Below are positions 55,873-64,000 of a stretch of DNA of 64,000 bases, piece after piece (within the stretch, counting starts at the first letter, position 1; each line of letters starts with the position of its first letter). Under the pieces are notes generated by a model, which was given only the letters and a program-made list of their open reading frames with translations, had not been told where the DNA came from and searched no databases. A program made the translations under genes and the position numbers. The stretch is from Chitinophaga silvisoli (GTDB lineage Bacteria; Bacteroidota; Bacteroidia; Chitinophagales; Chitinophagaceae): contig NZ_QTJV01000004.1 in the NCBI RefSeq assembly GCF_003412465.1, positions 846,680 through 910,679 on the forward strand. The letters run 5' to 3'.

Positions 55873-58515
55873 TTAAGAATAAGAAAAATAATTGGAAATT
55901 TGATTTAGTGAAAACATGCGTAGTAGAAAATGTATTATTCCACAATTCCCATTAAATAGGCTAACATTGAGGTAATTAGAGTTAACTTGTCTCCAGTAAG
56001 AATTTTGTAACTTTCCATAGGTTGTGTTGGATAATAGCATCGCAATCCATTCTGCTCGTGTTAACCATTCTTCATTTTTAAAAGCTTGCCATGCTTCAAT
56101 GTATACTTCACCTAACCCAGCTAAACCATTTTCTTGTGAAAACAACTCGGTTGTTATATGTATCGGATATGAATACAGTATTTGCTCGACAACATCTTTA
56201 TATTTTTTTTCGTTACTAAGGGAATAAGCCTTAATAAAAGGCCTTAGAATGTTATACCCTCCATTATTGAAATCGTGGATTTCGTTTCTTTTCGAAGAGA
56301 TTCTCCATGTTTTATAACCATTATATGGTTTACTTTCTTTAATTAAAAAATCTAATGCTAGAAAAATTCTATCTTTTATTAAATCTTCCGGCCGAAAGGA
56401 CATGTAATTAATTAAAAACCATGCAATACCAGAAATGCCTTCATTAAATCCAGTTAATATTTCCTTCCGTTTTGAGTGTTCTGAATTTAACGACCATGAA
56501 CCATTAGGTAGTTGTTTATTTATTATAAAGTCAATGCAGTAATTTATGTTTTTTGCCATGAAATTTTTATCTAATAGGCTATTGCATTTAAGTAATGAAA
56601 TCCCATATCCAGCCATTCCATTTTCCATTTCCATACTGGTGGGAATATTTTCAAAGCAATCATAAATTATCTGATAATTCTTCTCACTAATAGGAATAAT
56701 ATTGGCCTCAATTAACGATGAAATTGCCAATGCAATGCCACTCTTCCCAGAATATAGGCCCGAATGAATTTCATTTTTTTGGGAATTAAAGTATTTTTCT
56801 AAAAAGATAACATTTTTATCTATTGTGTCTGAAATCAGATCAATATAAAATCCAATAGATTTGGCTTTTGACAAAAGATAGAAAACTCCTGAAATTCCCT
56901 TGTCTAATCCAAGATCTATAGTTCTATCATACCTTGCATTGCCAACAAAATTATCATTCTTAGAATTTGAGCAATTCCAAATTCCATCGGAACTAGTAGC
57001 ACCGTTAGTTGTTAATGAGCTAATCGACTGACTAATAATATCACCTAAAAATTGTCGGTCTAGACTATTTGTTTTTCTTGTGGAGTTATTTTTGATTGTT
57101 CTTGTCTTGAATTCTTCTAAAGATTTTTGTATTTTATCAAGTGAGGGTCTATTTTTACTTTCAGTTTCAAAGCAAGATAAAATTAAATCAACTAGAAAGG
57201 TATCCTTGCAGAAAAAGTCGAACTTATTTTTTAGCAATTTTGAATCTAATAGATCAAATTTCGAAGGCTCAAATTGTATAAAGCATTTTACCATTAATGC
57301 ACCTATACTAAAGATGTCTTGTTCGAACGTTGGAATAGCTAAGGATTCTTGTTCCGGCGACATATATCCTTCCGTACCCTTTTCAAATGGAGGATTAGGA
57401 TAGTCTAAAGTAAGATCATAAGCTAATTCCATATCGATTATCCATACTTTATTTTCTTTATTTATTAGAAAATTTTCAGCATTCAAATCTCTATGGACAA
57501 AATTTTTCTTATGCAGATTTTTTACGATTAAAATAGATTTCAATACTATATCTATAATGTGAATTCTTGATTTCTGAGCAATATCATCCCAATGGTTTCC
57601 TGCTGTCAATTTATACAATAAATTTCCAAGTGTTATTCCTTTAATATAGCTAAAAACCAAGTACGAATTAGATTGCTCCTGGAAAAAATCTAATACTTGG
57701 GGTATGGGTATAAAATTCTGTAGTTTCTTATGCAGGTCCATTTGCCAAATAAGGCGATGTCCTATTTCTCTTCCATATTTATCTTCTGCCATTCCCATCT
57801 TTCCCTCCTTGATAATACAATATTTATAAGTAAACAGATTTTTTTGAAATAGTGCCTTTATTACAAACCCTTTAGCATCAGGTTTTATAATTTCACTTAT
57901 GAAATATTTGCCATTTAAAATTTCTCCTTTCTGGATAAAAGTTGTTTTCTGCGGATTTTTGAAGGGCCATGAAAGCCAAGGATATTTTTTAAACGGAATT
58001 GTCTCCTGATCAAGTATTTTTACACCCTCGGGATTAGTAATGTATTTGGGTTCATAACTTTCATAGCTTCCATATCTAGTGTATACTTGATTTCCTAATA
58101 ATATATCAGTTGGAATCGCAGGGCCTTTTAAATTAGTAGAAATCTCTATAAGTTCGTTGGCTAAGATTGATAAATTTGAAGTTCGGTTTGGAAAAATAGT
58201 TAAAACCTTACCAAGGTTTGAATATCCTAAATGACAGTTCAAAATCATACTATGAATATCTGAATTAACAGGAAGCTGGAAAGAGAGATTATGTCTAATT
58301 AGATAGGGAAGTAGGTTCCTTGCTAATAAATCAATATCTCTTAGTCTAAAAGATATATGAAATATCCAGCCCTCTAATTGATCAGACTTACCAACTTTTA
58401 AATAGAAACCAACAGAAGAAAATTGCTGTATTCCAAAGGTCTTAAGTAAATCTTCATAACTAATAACGATCACATTGGCGGTATTTTCTACTAGATTTAT
58501 TTTTTTTTCGTACAT
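55873..58515 (-). CDS. class III type lanthipeptide synthetase (lyase-kinase-cyclase)
   Basis: 880 residues. An N-terminal region (about 1-195) sits where class III enzymes have the phospho-Ser/Thr lyase. A protein kinase domain (about 200-470) has a candidate Lys236, HRDL at 341-344 with N348, D361-M-E in place of DFG, and GTEGYMSPEQ. A C-terminal LanC-like alpha/alpha toroid (about 530-880) shows seven repeats of the type N-G-x-x-G or G-x-S-G (near 539, 590, 632, 691, 750, 796, 855). The zinc-binding C-H-G of classical LanC appears as E796-N-G-L-A-G, so zinc is probably not bound, as in class III. Such enzymes phosphorylate and dehydrate Ser/Thr of a precursor and form (methyl)lanthionine or labionin rings. 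No precursor gene or transporter is adjacent; insertion sequences flank it on both sides. The frame is intact and AT-rich. Confidence 0.88.
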   Translation of the reverse strand: MYEKKINLVENTANVIVISYEDLLKTFGIQQFSSVGFYLKVGKSDQLEGWIFHISFRLRDIDLLARNLLPYLIRHNLSFQLPVNSDIHSMILNCHLGYSNLGKVLTIFPNRTSNLSILANELIEISTNLKGPAIPTDILLGNQVYTRYGSYESYEPKYITNPEGVKILDQETIPFKKYPWLSWPFKNPQKTTFIQKGEILNGKYFISEIIKPDAKGFVIKALFQKNLFTYKYCIIKEGKMGMAEDKYGREIGHRLIWQMDLHKKLQNFIPIPQVLDFFQEQSNSYLVFSYIKGITLGNLLYKLTAGNHWDDIAQKSRIHIIDIVLKSILIVKNLHKKNFVHRDLNAENFLINKENKVWIIDMELAYDLTLDYPNPPFEKGTEGYMSPEQESLAIPTFEQDIFSIGALMVKCFIQFEPSKFDLLDSKLLKNKFDFFCKDTFLVDLILSCFETESKNRPSLDKIQKSLEEFKTRTIKNNSTRKTNSLDRQFLGDIISQSISSLTTNGATSSDGIWNCSNSKNDNFVGNARYDRTIDLGLDKGISGVFYLLSKAKSIGFYIDLISDTIDKNVIFLEKYFNSQKNEIHSGLYSGKSGIALAISSLIEANIIPISEKNYQIIYDCFENIPTSMEMENGMAGYGISLLKCNSLLDKNFMAKNINYCIDFIINKQLPNGSWSLNSEHSKRKEILTGFNEGISGIAWFLINYMSFRPEDLIKDRIFLALDFLIKESKPYNGYKTWRISSKRNEIHDFNNGGYNILRPFIKAYSLSNEKKYKDVVEQILYSYPIHITTELFSQENGLAGLGEVYIEAWQAFKNEEWLTRAEWIAMLLSNTTYGKLQNSYWRQVNSNYLNVSLFNGNCGIIHFLLRMFSLNQISNYFSYS

Positions 58516-58727
58516 GGGCTTAACAAATTGAGAAAGTAAATGTTGTATATAATGTTACATGAATTTAAAAAAAAATTAAAAAAGAATACGTAAATAGATT
58601 ACCAATTTTACACTGAAATATTATAGCAAAAATTTGCTTGCATATTCTAGAGTATACATTTACCAATGTTCTACCTTAACCATTACCTTTCATTGCATTA
58701 CAAAGTTTAGCACCATTACGGAGTATA
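58516..58727. other. short remnant between the synthetase start and an ISL3 copy
   Basis: 212 very AT-rich bases, the only original sequence left upstream of the lanthipeptide synthetase. A precursor gene would be expected here. On the minus strand a frame ending S-I-L-R-N-G-A-K-L-C-N-A-M-K-G-N-G stop (stop at 58676) enters from the ISL3 repeat. It could be the tail of a truncated small gene or chance. Confidence 0.4.
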
Positions 58728-59600
58728 CTTTCTTCGTCATTTTGGTGCTTAGACTCTGTTACGTACTTAAGACCAATTAACATGGAATAATTTTCATTTT
58801 AATTGAGATTTAATATTGATTTTGATTCATTTGAGCTTGATTTATTAGACTATAAATTTGATTTAGGAAACGTTATTATACTCATGAGAAATCGGAGAGC
58901 ACAGCAGTAATTCTCTTAGCAATGTTTCGGCGACAAAGCTTCATAGTTACTATTATAGAGCATTTAAGGACTTACCAGTTTTTGATAACGAAGTTCCGAT
59001 AAGATTAAGATGAAGGAGGTTTAACTGCGAGAATGAGACCTGTGCTAGAAAAATTTTTGTTGAATCCTTGGATAACACATCTTCCTGGTATCGTTAGAAC
59101 ACCAATAGATTAAGTAAGAAACTATTGAATACAGCATTATTAGTTGATGGAAATATGGGGGTTAAGTTATCTGTGACCGCCAATATTGCTACGAGCAACT
59201 CTACCTTTATCAGATTGATATACAGACCAAAAATATCTCAAAATTTTGAGGCAGATACAGTAGAAATGATGATTAGGTAAATGAGAAAGATCACCATTAT
59301 GGTACTGGAATCATTGATTTAAATTCAAGAAAGATAATTGATCTGCTATTTGATCGTGAATCCAAAACGATAGAGGATTGCTTCAGGCAAAGGCAGTATA
59401 TCAGAATTGCTACACGAGATAGCTTTGGCCGGTATGCAAAAGGTGTTCCAAGTGGTTCTCCTCAGGCAGTTCAAATTGCTGATCTGTAGGACCTAATTAA
59501 GAATATGAGTGATGCTTTGATTAAATTATTAGAGCGTACTCGTCAAAGTATGAAATCCCAATTAGGTAATAAAGGCGCAGGAAGCCAATGAAAATTTGGA
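58728..59600 (+). pseudogene. heavily decayed ISL3 element (copy B)
   Basis: The left end (about 58728-58748) resembles the ISL3 inverted repeat TTCTTCGTCA-TTTTGGTG. The following plus-strand sequence reads the ISL3 transposase with many stops: A-T-K-L-H-S-Y-Y-Y-R-A-F-K-D-L-P-V-F, A-R-K-I-F-V-E-S-L-D-N-T, I-A-T-R-D-S-F-G-R-Y-A-K-G-V-P and L-L-E-R-T-R-Q-S-M-K. It ends around 59600 without the C-terminal third. It is the most decayed of the three ISL3 copies. Confidence 0.82.
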
Positions 59601-59678
59601 GAGAGAGAATCAAACATTTCTAAAATCATCCTTTGTTACTTTTTCACCCTCTTTTTCCTGGTACGTTACCTGGAACTC

Positions 59679-60312
59679 TCATTTGAAATGCCTCCAGTCA
59701 ACTCTATGACTGTCAGAAATATCAGCTACAAACGGTAAGCCCATCTTTCTCAGATGGCACAATGAGATTAGCATCACGGCACTAAAAGAAATCAAGATTA
59801 ACAAGATTGCCTCCGCACAAAGCGCCAATACACCTACCTGACAGTTTTCGGTCTTACTAATCTGCCCACAGTACTGCCTCTTCACCCCAGCAGAAAGCTT
59901 CCCTATTTTAGGATTGCCGCTTTAGTCGATTATTAAACAGGTATCATCTTCAGGTCCACTCCGTTGCAAAAAGACACCCAAAATCCACTGTTATCCTATC
60001 CATCAACTTTGAATAACACCACTTACCATTTGTTATAAAATGGTGTAAGCATTGCTGGCTGGAATTCTGAAGTTCCTGAGCCATGACCTGGTAATTACGT
60101 CGACGACTAACAATTAACCCCTTCAAATAAGAAGCTGCATTTGATGTTCCGTCCTTTGTCCTGCTCTTGAAGTAAAATGTGAAGCTGAGAAGAAATTGTA
60201 ACAACCGACTTTCTACGAGCCAGAAATTGCTTATTTTCGACTCATATTTTTGTTTATTAATAAAAGCCCGTTCGGTTTCTGCTGTTTGGGCTTTTCTTTT
60301 GGGGTGATGCAA
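59679..60312 (-). pseudogene. IS701-like (DDE) transposase fragment
   Basis: On the minus strand the frame at 60312-59950 reads D-G-T-S-N-A-A-S-Y-L-K-G-L, then R-R-N-Y-Q-V-M-A-Q-E-L and S-S-Q-Q-C-L-H-H-F-I. After a frameshift the part at 59930-59679 reads D-D-T-C-L-I-I-D-stop-S-G-N-P-K-I-G-K-L-S-A-G-V-K-R-Q-Y and N-C-Q-V-G-V. This is the pattern of IS701-type transposases around the first catalytic Asp. Both ends of the gene are missing. The stretch 60313-60596 shows nothing else. Confidence 0.7.
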
Positions 60313-60596
60313 ATGTATGTAAAACCCGCTTCCGTGTAAAGCTTCGACTATAATATGTAAAGAACCATAATTTGACTAAATAGATTTAAAAAGAATTTAT
60401 AAAGATAATATTAAAAATTCGTGCCAATATTTCATTTGCCTCGGTATTTGGGCATAAATTTTCATCACCATCCACTTACATAATTACAAATAGCGCCAGT
60501 CTGGGCCCCCGTGATTATACTCCTGTATTATCATATTGATTATCATCACTCAATAGGTGGCAACATGCCGGAACGACATAAATAATTTATCCTGTT

Positions 60597-60632
60597 GGGT
60601 GGTCAATACGTCTTGCGGCATATTGACCACCC
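60597..60632. repeat. inverted repeat at the left end of a second IS21 element
   Basis: GGGTGGTCAATA (60597-60608) and TATTGACCACCC (60621-60632) form a perfect 12-bp inverted repeat around 12 bases, directly upstream of a broken istA. A related GGTGGTCATGATGCC lies after istB near 62595, so these are probably terminal binding repeats of this IS21 copy, which is a different subtype from the first. Confidence 0.65.
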
Positions 60633-60679
60633 GTAATTTCCAGGGGTTTATTTATTTTGGGGTATTAAATCCCCTGAAG

Positions 60680-61778
60680 ATGTCAGGAGAAACTATCAGC
60701 ATGATTAAGTTAAAGCTGATCTTTTGCATCGAAGGAATGAAATGGCTCTGGAAGACATTTACAGAGATATGTCCACCTCTCGTAATACCGTAAAAAAGTA
60801 TATTCGTTTAGCTCAATTAAAGGGTTTGAACATTGTGGAATTAGCTTCAGTGGAAGACCATAAATTGGAGCGGCTTTTTGCTGAACCGACGGTAGTAAGC
60901 AAACCCAGATATGAACAACTCGAAGAGATGTATGTCTGGATTGAACTGGACTTGAAGGGAACGGGAGTAACCCGCTGGATTTTATGGGGCGAGTATAAGG
61001 CCCGTTATCCAGATGGTTATGCATATACACAATTTTTGTGAGTATTATCGTGAATGGTTAGAACATCGGGGTGCGACTATGCATCTTGAACATCAGCCAG
61101 GTGATAAGCTTTTCATTGACTCCGCAGGTAAAAGCCACATCTCATAAACTATGAAGATGGTTTAATTACAGAAGTGGAAGTTTATATTGCGATCCTTGGC
61201 TATAGTCAGTTGGCATACATTGAGGCTCTTTACACTCAAAGAAAGGAAGACTTTTTGCATGCCACGGCTGATGAATTAAGTTATCTCGGAGGTGTGCCAC
61301 GTGCCTTAATTACAGATACCTTGAAATCCGCCGTGACATCAACGGACAATTGTGAGCCGGAGATTAATGAAAGCTTCCTCGATTTTGGAAACCATTACCA
61401 AACAACGATCTATCCAACCAAGAGTAGACGACTAAAAGACAAAGCGGTTGTGGAAAGTGCTGTAAACATCATGTATAAAAGAGTTTACGCGCCATTAAGG
61501 AATAAGAACTTCTTTAATCTGAAGGAATTAAATACAGCTATTCATGAACTGTTGGAGCGACATAACAATGAATTATTACAAAAATTGGGAATAAGTCAAA
61601 GAAAGAAAGGTTGATAAAGGCTGTTGAGCGCGCAAGCTATTACCAGATATATAATTATAAAACGATAAAGAAAATCCTGGATGGAGGACTAGAAATGTTA
61701 TTTGAACAAGAACTGGAAGAGCAACAGAGAAAACTGCCACTTCATAATAATATCCGAGGTAAGGATCACTTCCAATAA
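60680..61778 (+). pseudogene. IS21 transposase IstA, second subtype, broken
   Basis: An ATG at 60680 opens the IstA N-terminus (M-S-G-E-T-I-S-M-I-K-L-K). A frameshift near 60722 moves to L-E-D-I-Y-R-D-M-S-T-S-R-N-T-V-K-K-Y-I. Another near 61030 interrupts Y-P-D-G-Y-A-Y-T-Q-F. Stops lie near 61145. The core (L-S-Y-L-G-G-V-P-R-A-L-I-T-D-T-L-K-S-A-V and K-D-K-A-V-V-E-S-A-V) is at 61174-61614, and a further shift precedes the tail ending at 61778. The catalytic residues are recognisable but spread over several frames. Confidence 0.85.
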
Positions 61779-61796
61779 GTTTATAAATCAATATTT

Positions 61797-62512
61797 ATGC
61801 AAGAAGTTATTAAACAGCAATTGGGCCAAATGAAGCTTTATGTAATGCAACAAGCCTATACTGCAGTATTGGCACATAAGCGCCCAGATTCTCTTACACA
61901 TGATGAACTAATCCATTTGCTTGTACAGGCAGAATGGGAAAATAGAGAAAACAGAAAGATCAATCGTTATATGAAGGGTGCAAAGTTTGGCTACCGGGCA
62001 AGCATCGAAGAAATAGATTTTGATAAGAGCAGGAATCTCGACCGGACGCAACTCCTGCGACTTACTGAAGGTGTCTTCATTCAAGAAAAGGAAGACTTGC
62101 ATATAACAGGAGCCTCTGTTGTCGGAAAAAATTACATCGCATCAGCTCTCGGCTACCAGGCTTTCCAATTAGGATATAGGGTATTGTACTTTAATACACA
62201 AAAGCTCTTCTCAAGATTGAAAATGTCAAAAGGTGACGGATCTTATATCAAAGAGATCAATAAAATTGAGAAATTCGACCTTCTGATCCTGGATGATTTT
62301 GCTTTGCAGCCGGTAGACAATCATATTCCAATACATTAATGGAAATTATTGAAGACAGGCATGGCCGTCTCTCTACAATTATCGCATCACAGCTGTCAGT
62401 AAATGTATCGTATGAAGTTATCGGTGAAAGTGCTATAGCAAACGCAATACTTTATAAAGCACATAGAATTGAACTTCCGGGAGAATCCATGCGAAAATTA
62501 GGAAGCAAATAG
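61797..62512 (+). pseudogene. IS21 helper ATPase IstB, second subtype, frameshifted
   Basis: An intact start (M-Q-E-V-I-K-Q-Q-L-G-Q-M-K-L) runs to 62339, where a frameshift ends the frame. The C-terminal part (I-E-D-R-H-G-R-L-S-T-I-I-A-S-Q and L-Y-K-A-H-R-I-E-L-P-G-E-S-M-R-K) continues in another frame to 62512. Walker A is degenerate (G-A-S-V-V-G-K-N instead of G-x-T-G-x-G-K-S/T), while Walker B L-L-I-L-D-D-F is kept. Nonfunctional. Confidence 0.87.
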
Positions 62513-62628
62513 TATGACTTAATTACTTTAGTAATAAATCGAAATCTTCTTATGGATGGGCCTGCATTCGGCAGGAATATTATTATGTTATAAAGGTGGT
62601 CATGATGCCTCATCACTGGTCAGCTTCC

Positions 62629-63914
62629 GGTTCTTCGTCACTTTTGGTGGTAAGGAAGTGTTACATAATGAGAATTAATGTAACATAGGTGATAAATTTC
62701 ATGTGGCCTCAAAATTTAATATTTGACTGTAAGGAGTCTGGCTTTGATTTACTGGATTACAAAGTAGATGCTGGTAATATCACCCTATTTATGAGAAGTA
62801 TGAAAGTGGAGCAGTTATGCCCTCTTTGTAATATTCCTGCGACTAAACTCCATAGCTACTATTATCGATCCTTCAGAGGTTTACCAGTATTTGAGAATAA
62901 AGTATTGATAAAATTGAGATGTAGGAAACTTTACTTTGAAAACCAATCATTTAGCAGGAAAATCTTTATTGAATCTCTTGATAATACCTTCTCTAAATAT
63001 AGTAGAGCTACCAATAGGCTGAATAGAAAGCTATTGAAAATAGCAATATTAGTTGGGGCAATATGGGGGCAAAGTTATCCCAAACTCTAAATATACCAAC
63101 GAGTAGCTCCACATTTATCAGATTAATACACAAACAGAAATTTCCTCAAAACTTTAAAGTAAATGAAATAGGGATCGATGATTGGGCATCAAGAAAGATC
63201 ATTGATTTATTACCTGATAGGGAGCTAAAACCGTAGAAGATTGGTTAAAACAACCCCCTGAAATAAAAATAGTAACCCGGGATCGGTTTGCCAGGTATGC
63301 CAAAGGAGTGTCAAAAGGTGCTCCGCAGGTATTACAAATTGCAGACCGTTGGCATCTGATAAAGAATATGGGCGATGCCTTGACTAAACTATTAGAACGG
63401 ATTCGGCAAAGCATGAAGCCCCAATTGCTAACAAAGGCGATAGCCGCAAACGAATATCTGGAGTCAGGAAATCAGGTATTGAAAGAATCCTCCCATGGCT
63501 CATTGCCGAAGCGATTTTCCCAGTTCGAACAAATTAGGAAATATTATAAGGACGGAGTACCAATACGAACCATTTCAAGATTAGTAGGGGCTAGTAGGAA
63601 TACAGTAAAAAAAAAATTTACACCTTAACGAGCCCCCACCTAAGACACCCGCCAGAAGTAACTTAACCAGATATGTAGATTATATCCAGTCTAGATTGAG
63701 AGAAGAACCAGAGGTAGGCATCATACAGTTATGGAATGAAGTCAAAGAAAGAGGATATAAGGGATGCAAAAGCGTATTCTATGAACACTTAAAGGGATAT
63801 CAGAAAGGGAAACGATATCCAACAATCTCATCCTCTTCAATGCCATACTGGTCTGCAAGAAAAGTAAGTCTATTACTTTATCGGAAAAGAAAGCAATTAT
63901 CAATGGAGGTGTAA
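62629..63914 (+). pseudogene. ISL3 element (copy C) with fragmented transposase
   Basis: The left end GGTTCTTCGTCACTTTTGG starts at 62629 and matches copy A at 19 of 22 bases. The transposase starts at the GTG at 62689 (or the ATG at 62701). It keeps the N-terminal finger (L-C-P-L-C-N) and H-S-Y-Y-Y-R-S-F-R-G-L-P-V-F, then changes frame near 63070, again near 63230 and after 63628. Further pieces are I-V-T-R-D-R-F-A-R-Y-A-K-G-V and Y-Y-K-D-G-V-P-I-R-T-I-S-R-L-V-G-A-S-R-N-T-V. The C-terminal part with the catalytic Glu is missing, replaced by an IS3-type end around 63911. Confidence 0.87.
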
Positions 63915-63971
63915 GATTCCCCGAAAATGGTCCGGTGAGGTTAGAGAAAAATCTCTAACTTAAATACAATT

Positions 63972-64000
63972 ATGAAAAAAGTACGATTCACCGAGAACCA
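63972..64000 (+). CDS. start of an IS3-family OrfA, cut by the window edge
   Basis: The last 29 bases encode M-K-K-V-R-F-T-E-N, matching the start of IS3-family (IS407-type) OrfA proteins. About 50 bases upstream a C-C-C-C-G-A-A-A-A-T-G-G-T-C-C stretch resembles the IS3 terminal repeat, and the ISL3 copy C stops there. So an IS3 element probably inserted into ISL3 copy C. Only ten codons are visible. Confidence 0.5.

Noticed and set aside
58676..58783. A 35-residue minus-strand frame 160 bases upstream of the lanthipeptide synthetase, as a complete precursor peptide
   Set aside because: Its first half overlaps the left inverted repeat of the ISL3 copy B (about 58728-58748), so the complete frame is a fusion product. 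Only the short tail could be original, and that is reported as a weak finding.
63981..63999. Right inverted repeat of ISL3 copy C (ends GAGAACC)
   Set aside because: The bases encode the start of an IS3 OrfA and lie after an IS3-like end. Beyond the last six or seven bases the match to the ISL3 repeat is poor.

Overview
The window looks like a chromosome segment of a soil or plant-associated Bacteroidota, most likely Chitinophagaceae (Chitinophaga-like). The evidence is a SusC/SusD pair under a divergent ECF sigma/FecR pair, several AraC-type regulators, small exported peptides of the DUF6520 kind, TlpA-type thioredoxins, weak Shine-Dalgarno sequences and long AT-rich gaps. No tRNA, rRNA or CRISPR array was seen. 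The genus is an inference.

Layout. 0.8-6.7 kb: a complete type I restriction-modification operon (hsdR-hsdS-hsdM) closed by a strong terminator. 7.0-9.4 kb: a secreted family-2 glycoside hydrolase. 9.8-11.2 kb: a two-gene unit (a DUF6232-like membrane protein and a small partner sharing a GDK/NS/MG motif) and a 62-residue orphan. 11.4-14.1 kb: an outer-membrane beta-barrel receptor. 14.1-22.3 kb: FecR and sigma factor diverging from SusC, SusD and a TlpA/DUF3738 protein, a nutrient-uptake locus with cell-surface signalling. 22.3-25.4 kb: a small exported peptide, a membrane-anchored propeller-like protein, a MauE/DoxX-like membrane protein and an AraC regulator.

25.4-45.4 kb is a large envelope/glycan region. 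It holds a UDP-galactopyranose-mutase-like flavoprotein, an acyltransferase-3, a family-2 glycosyltransferase, a methyltransferase and a sugar-transporter/dioxygenase/sugar-isomerase operon. Six paralogous polytopic proteins on both strands share a D-S-Y motif after the first membrane segment, W-P-I-G-Y and G-G-W-K/Q signatures; they are probably GT-C type glycosyltransferases acting on lipid-linked sugars.

45.6-64 kb starts with an AraC regulator and an exported prolyl-oligopeptidase (S9), then becomes a graveyard of insertion sequences. At 49.8-55.2 kb an IS66 remnant is interrupted by an ISL3 element, which is itself interrupted by an IS21 element with exact ends and a 6-bp target duplication. 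Next to it lie an IS5 remnant, then an intact class III type lanthipeptide synthetase gene (lyase-kinase-cyclase, 880 residues). Beyond it are a decayed ISL3, an IS701-like remnant, a second broken IS21, a third ISL3 and the first codons of an IS3-family element at the edge. With the insertions removed, the S9 peptidase and the lanthipeptide synthetase are convergent neighbours. This suggests a class III lanthipeptide locus torn apart by transposons, with its precursor gene lost, truncated or elsewhere.
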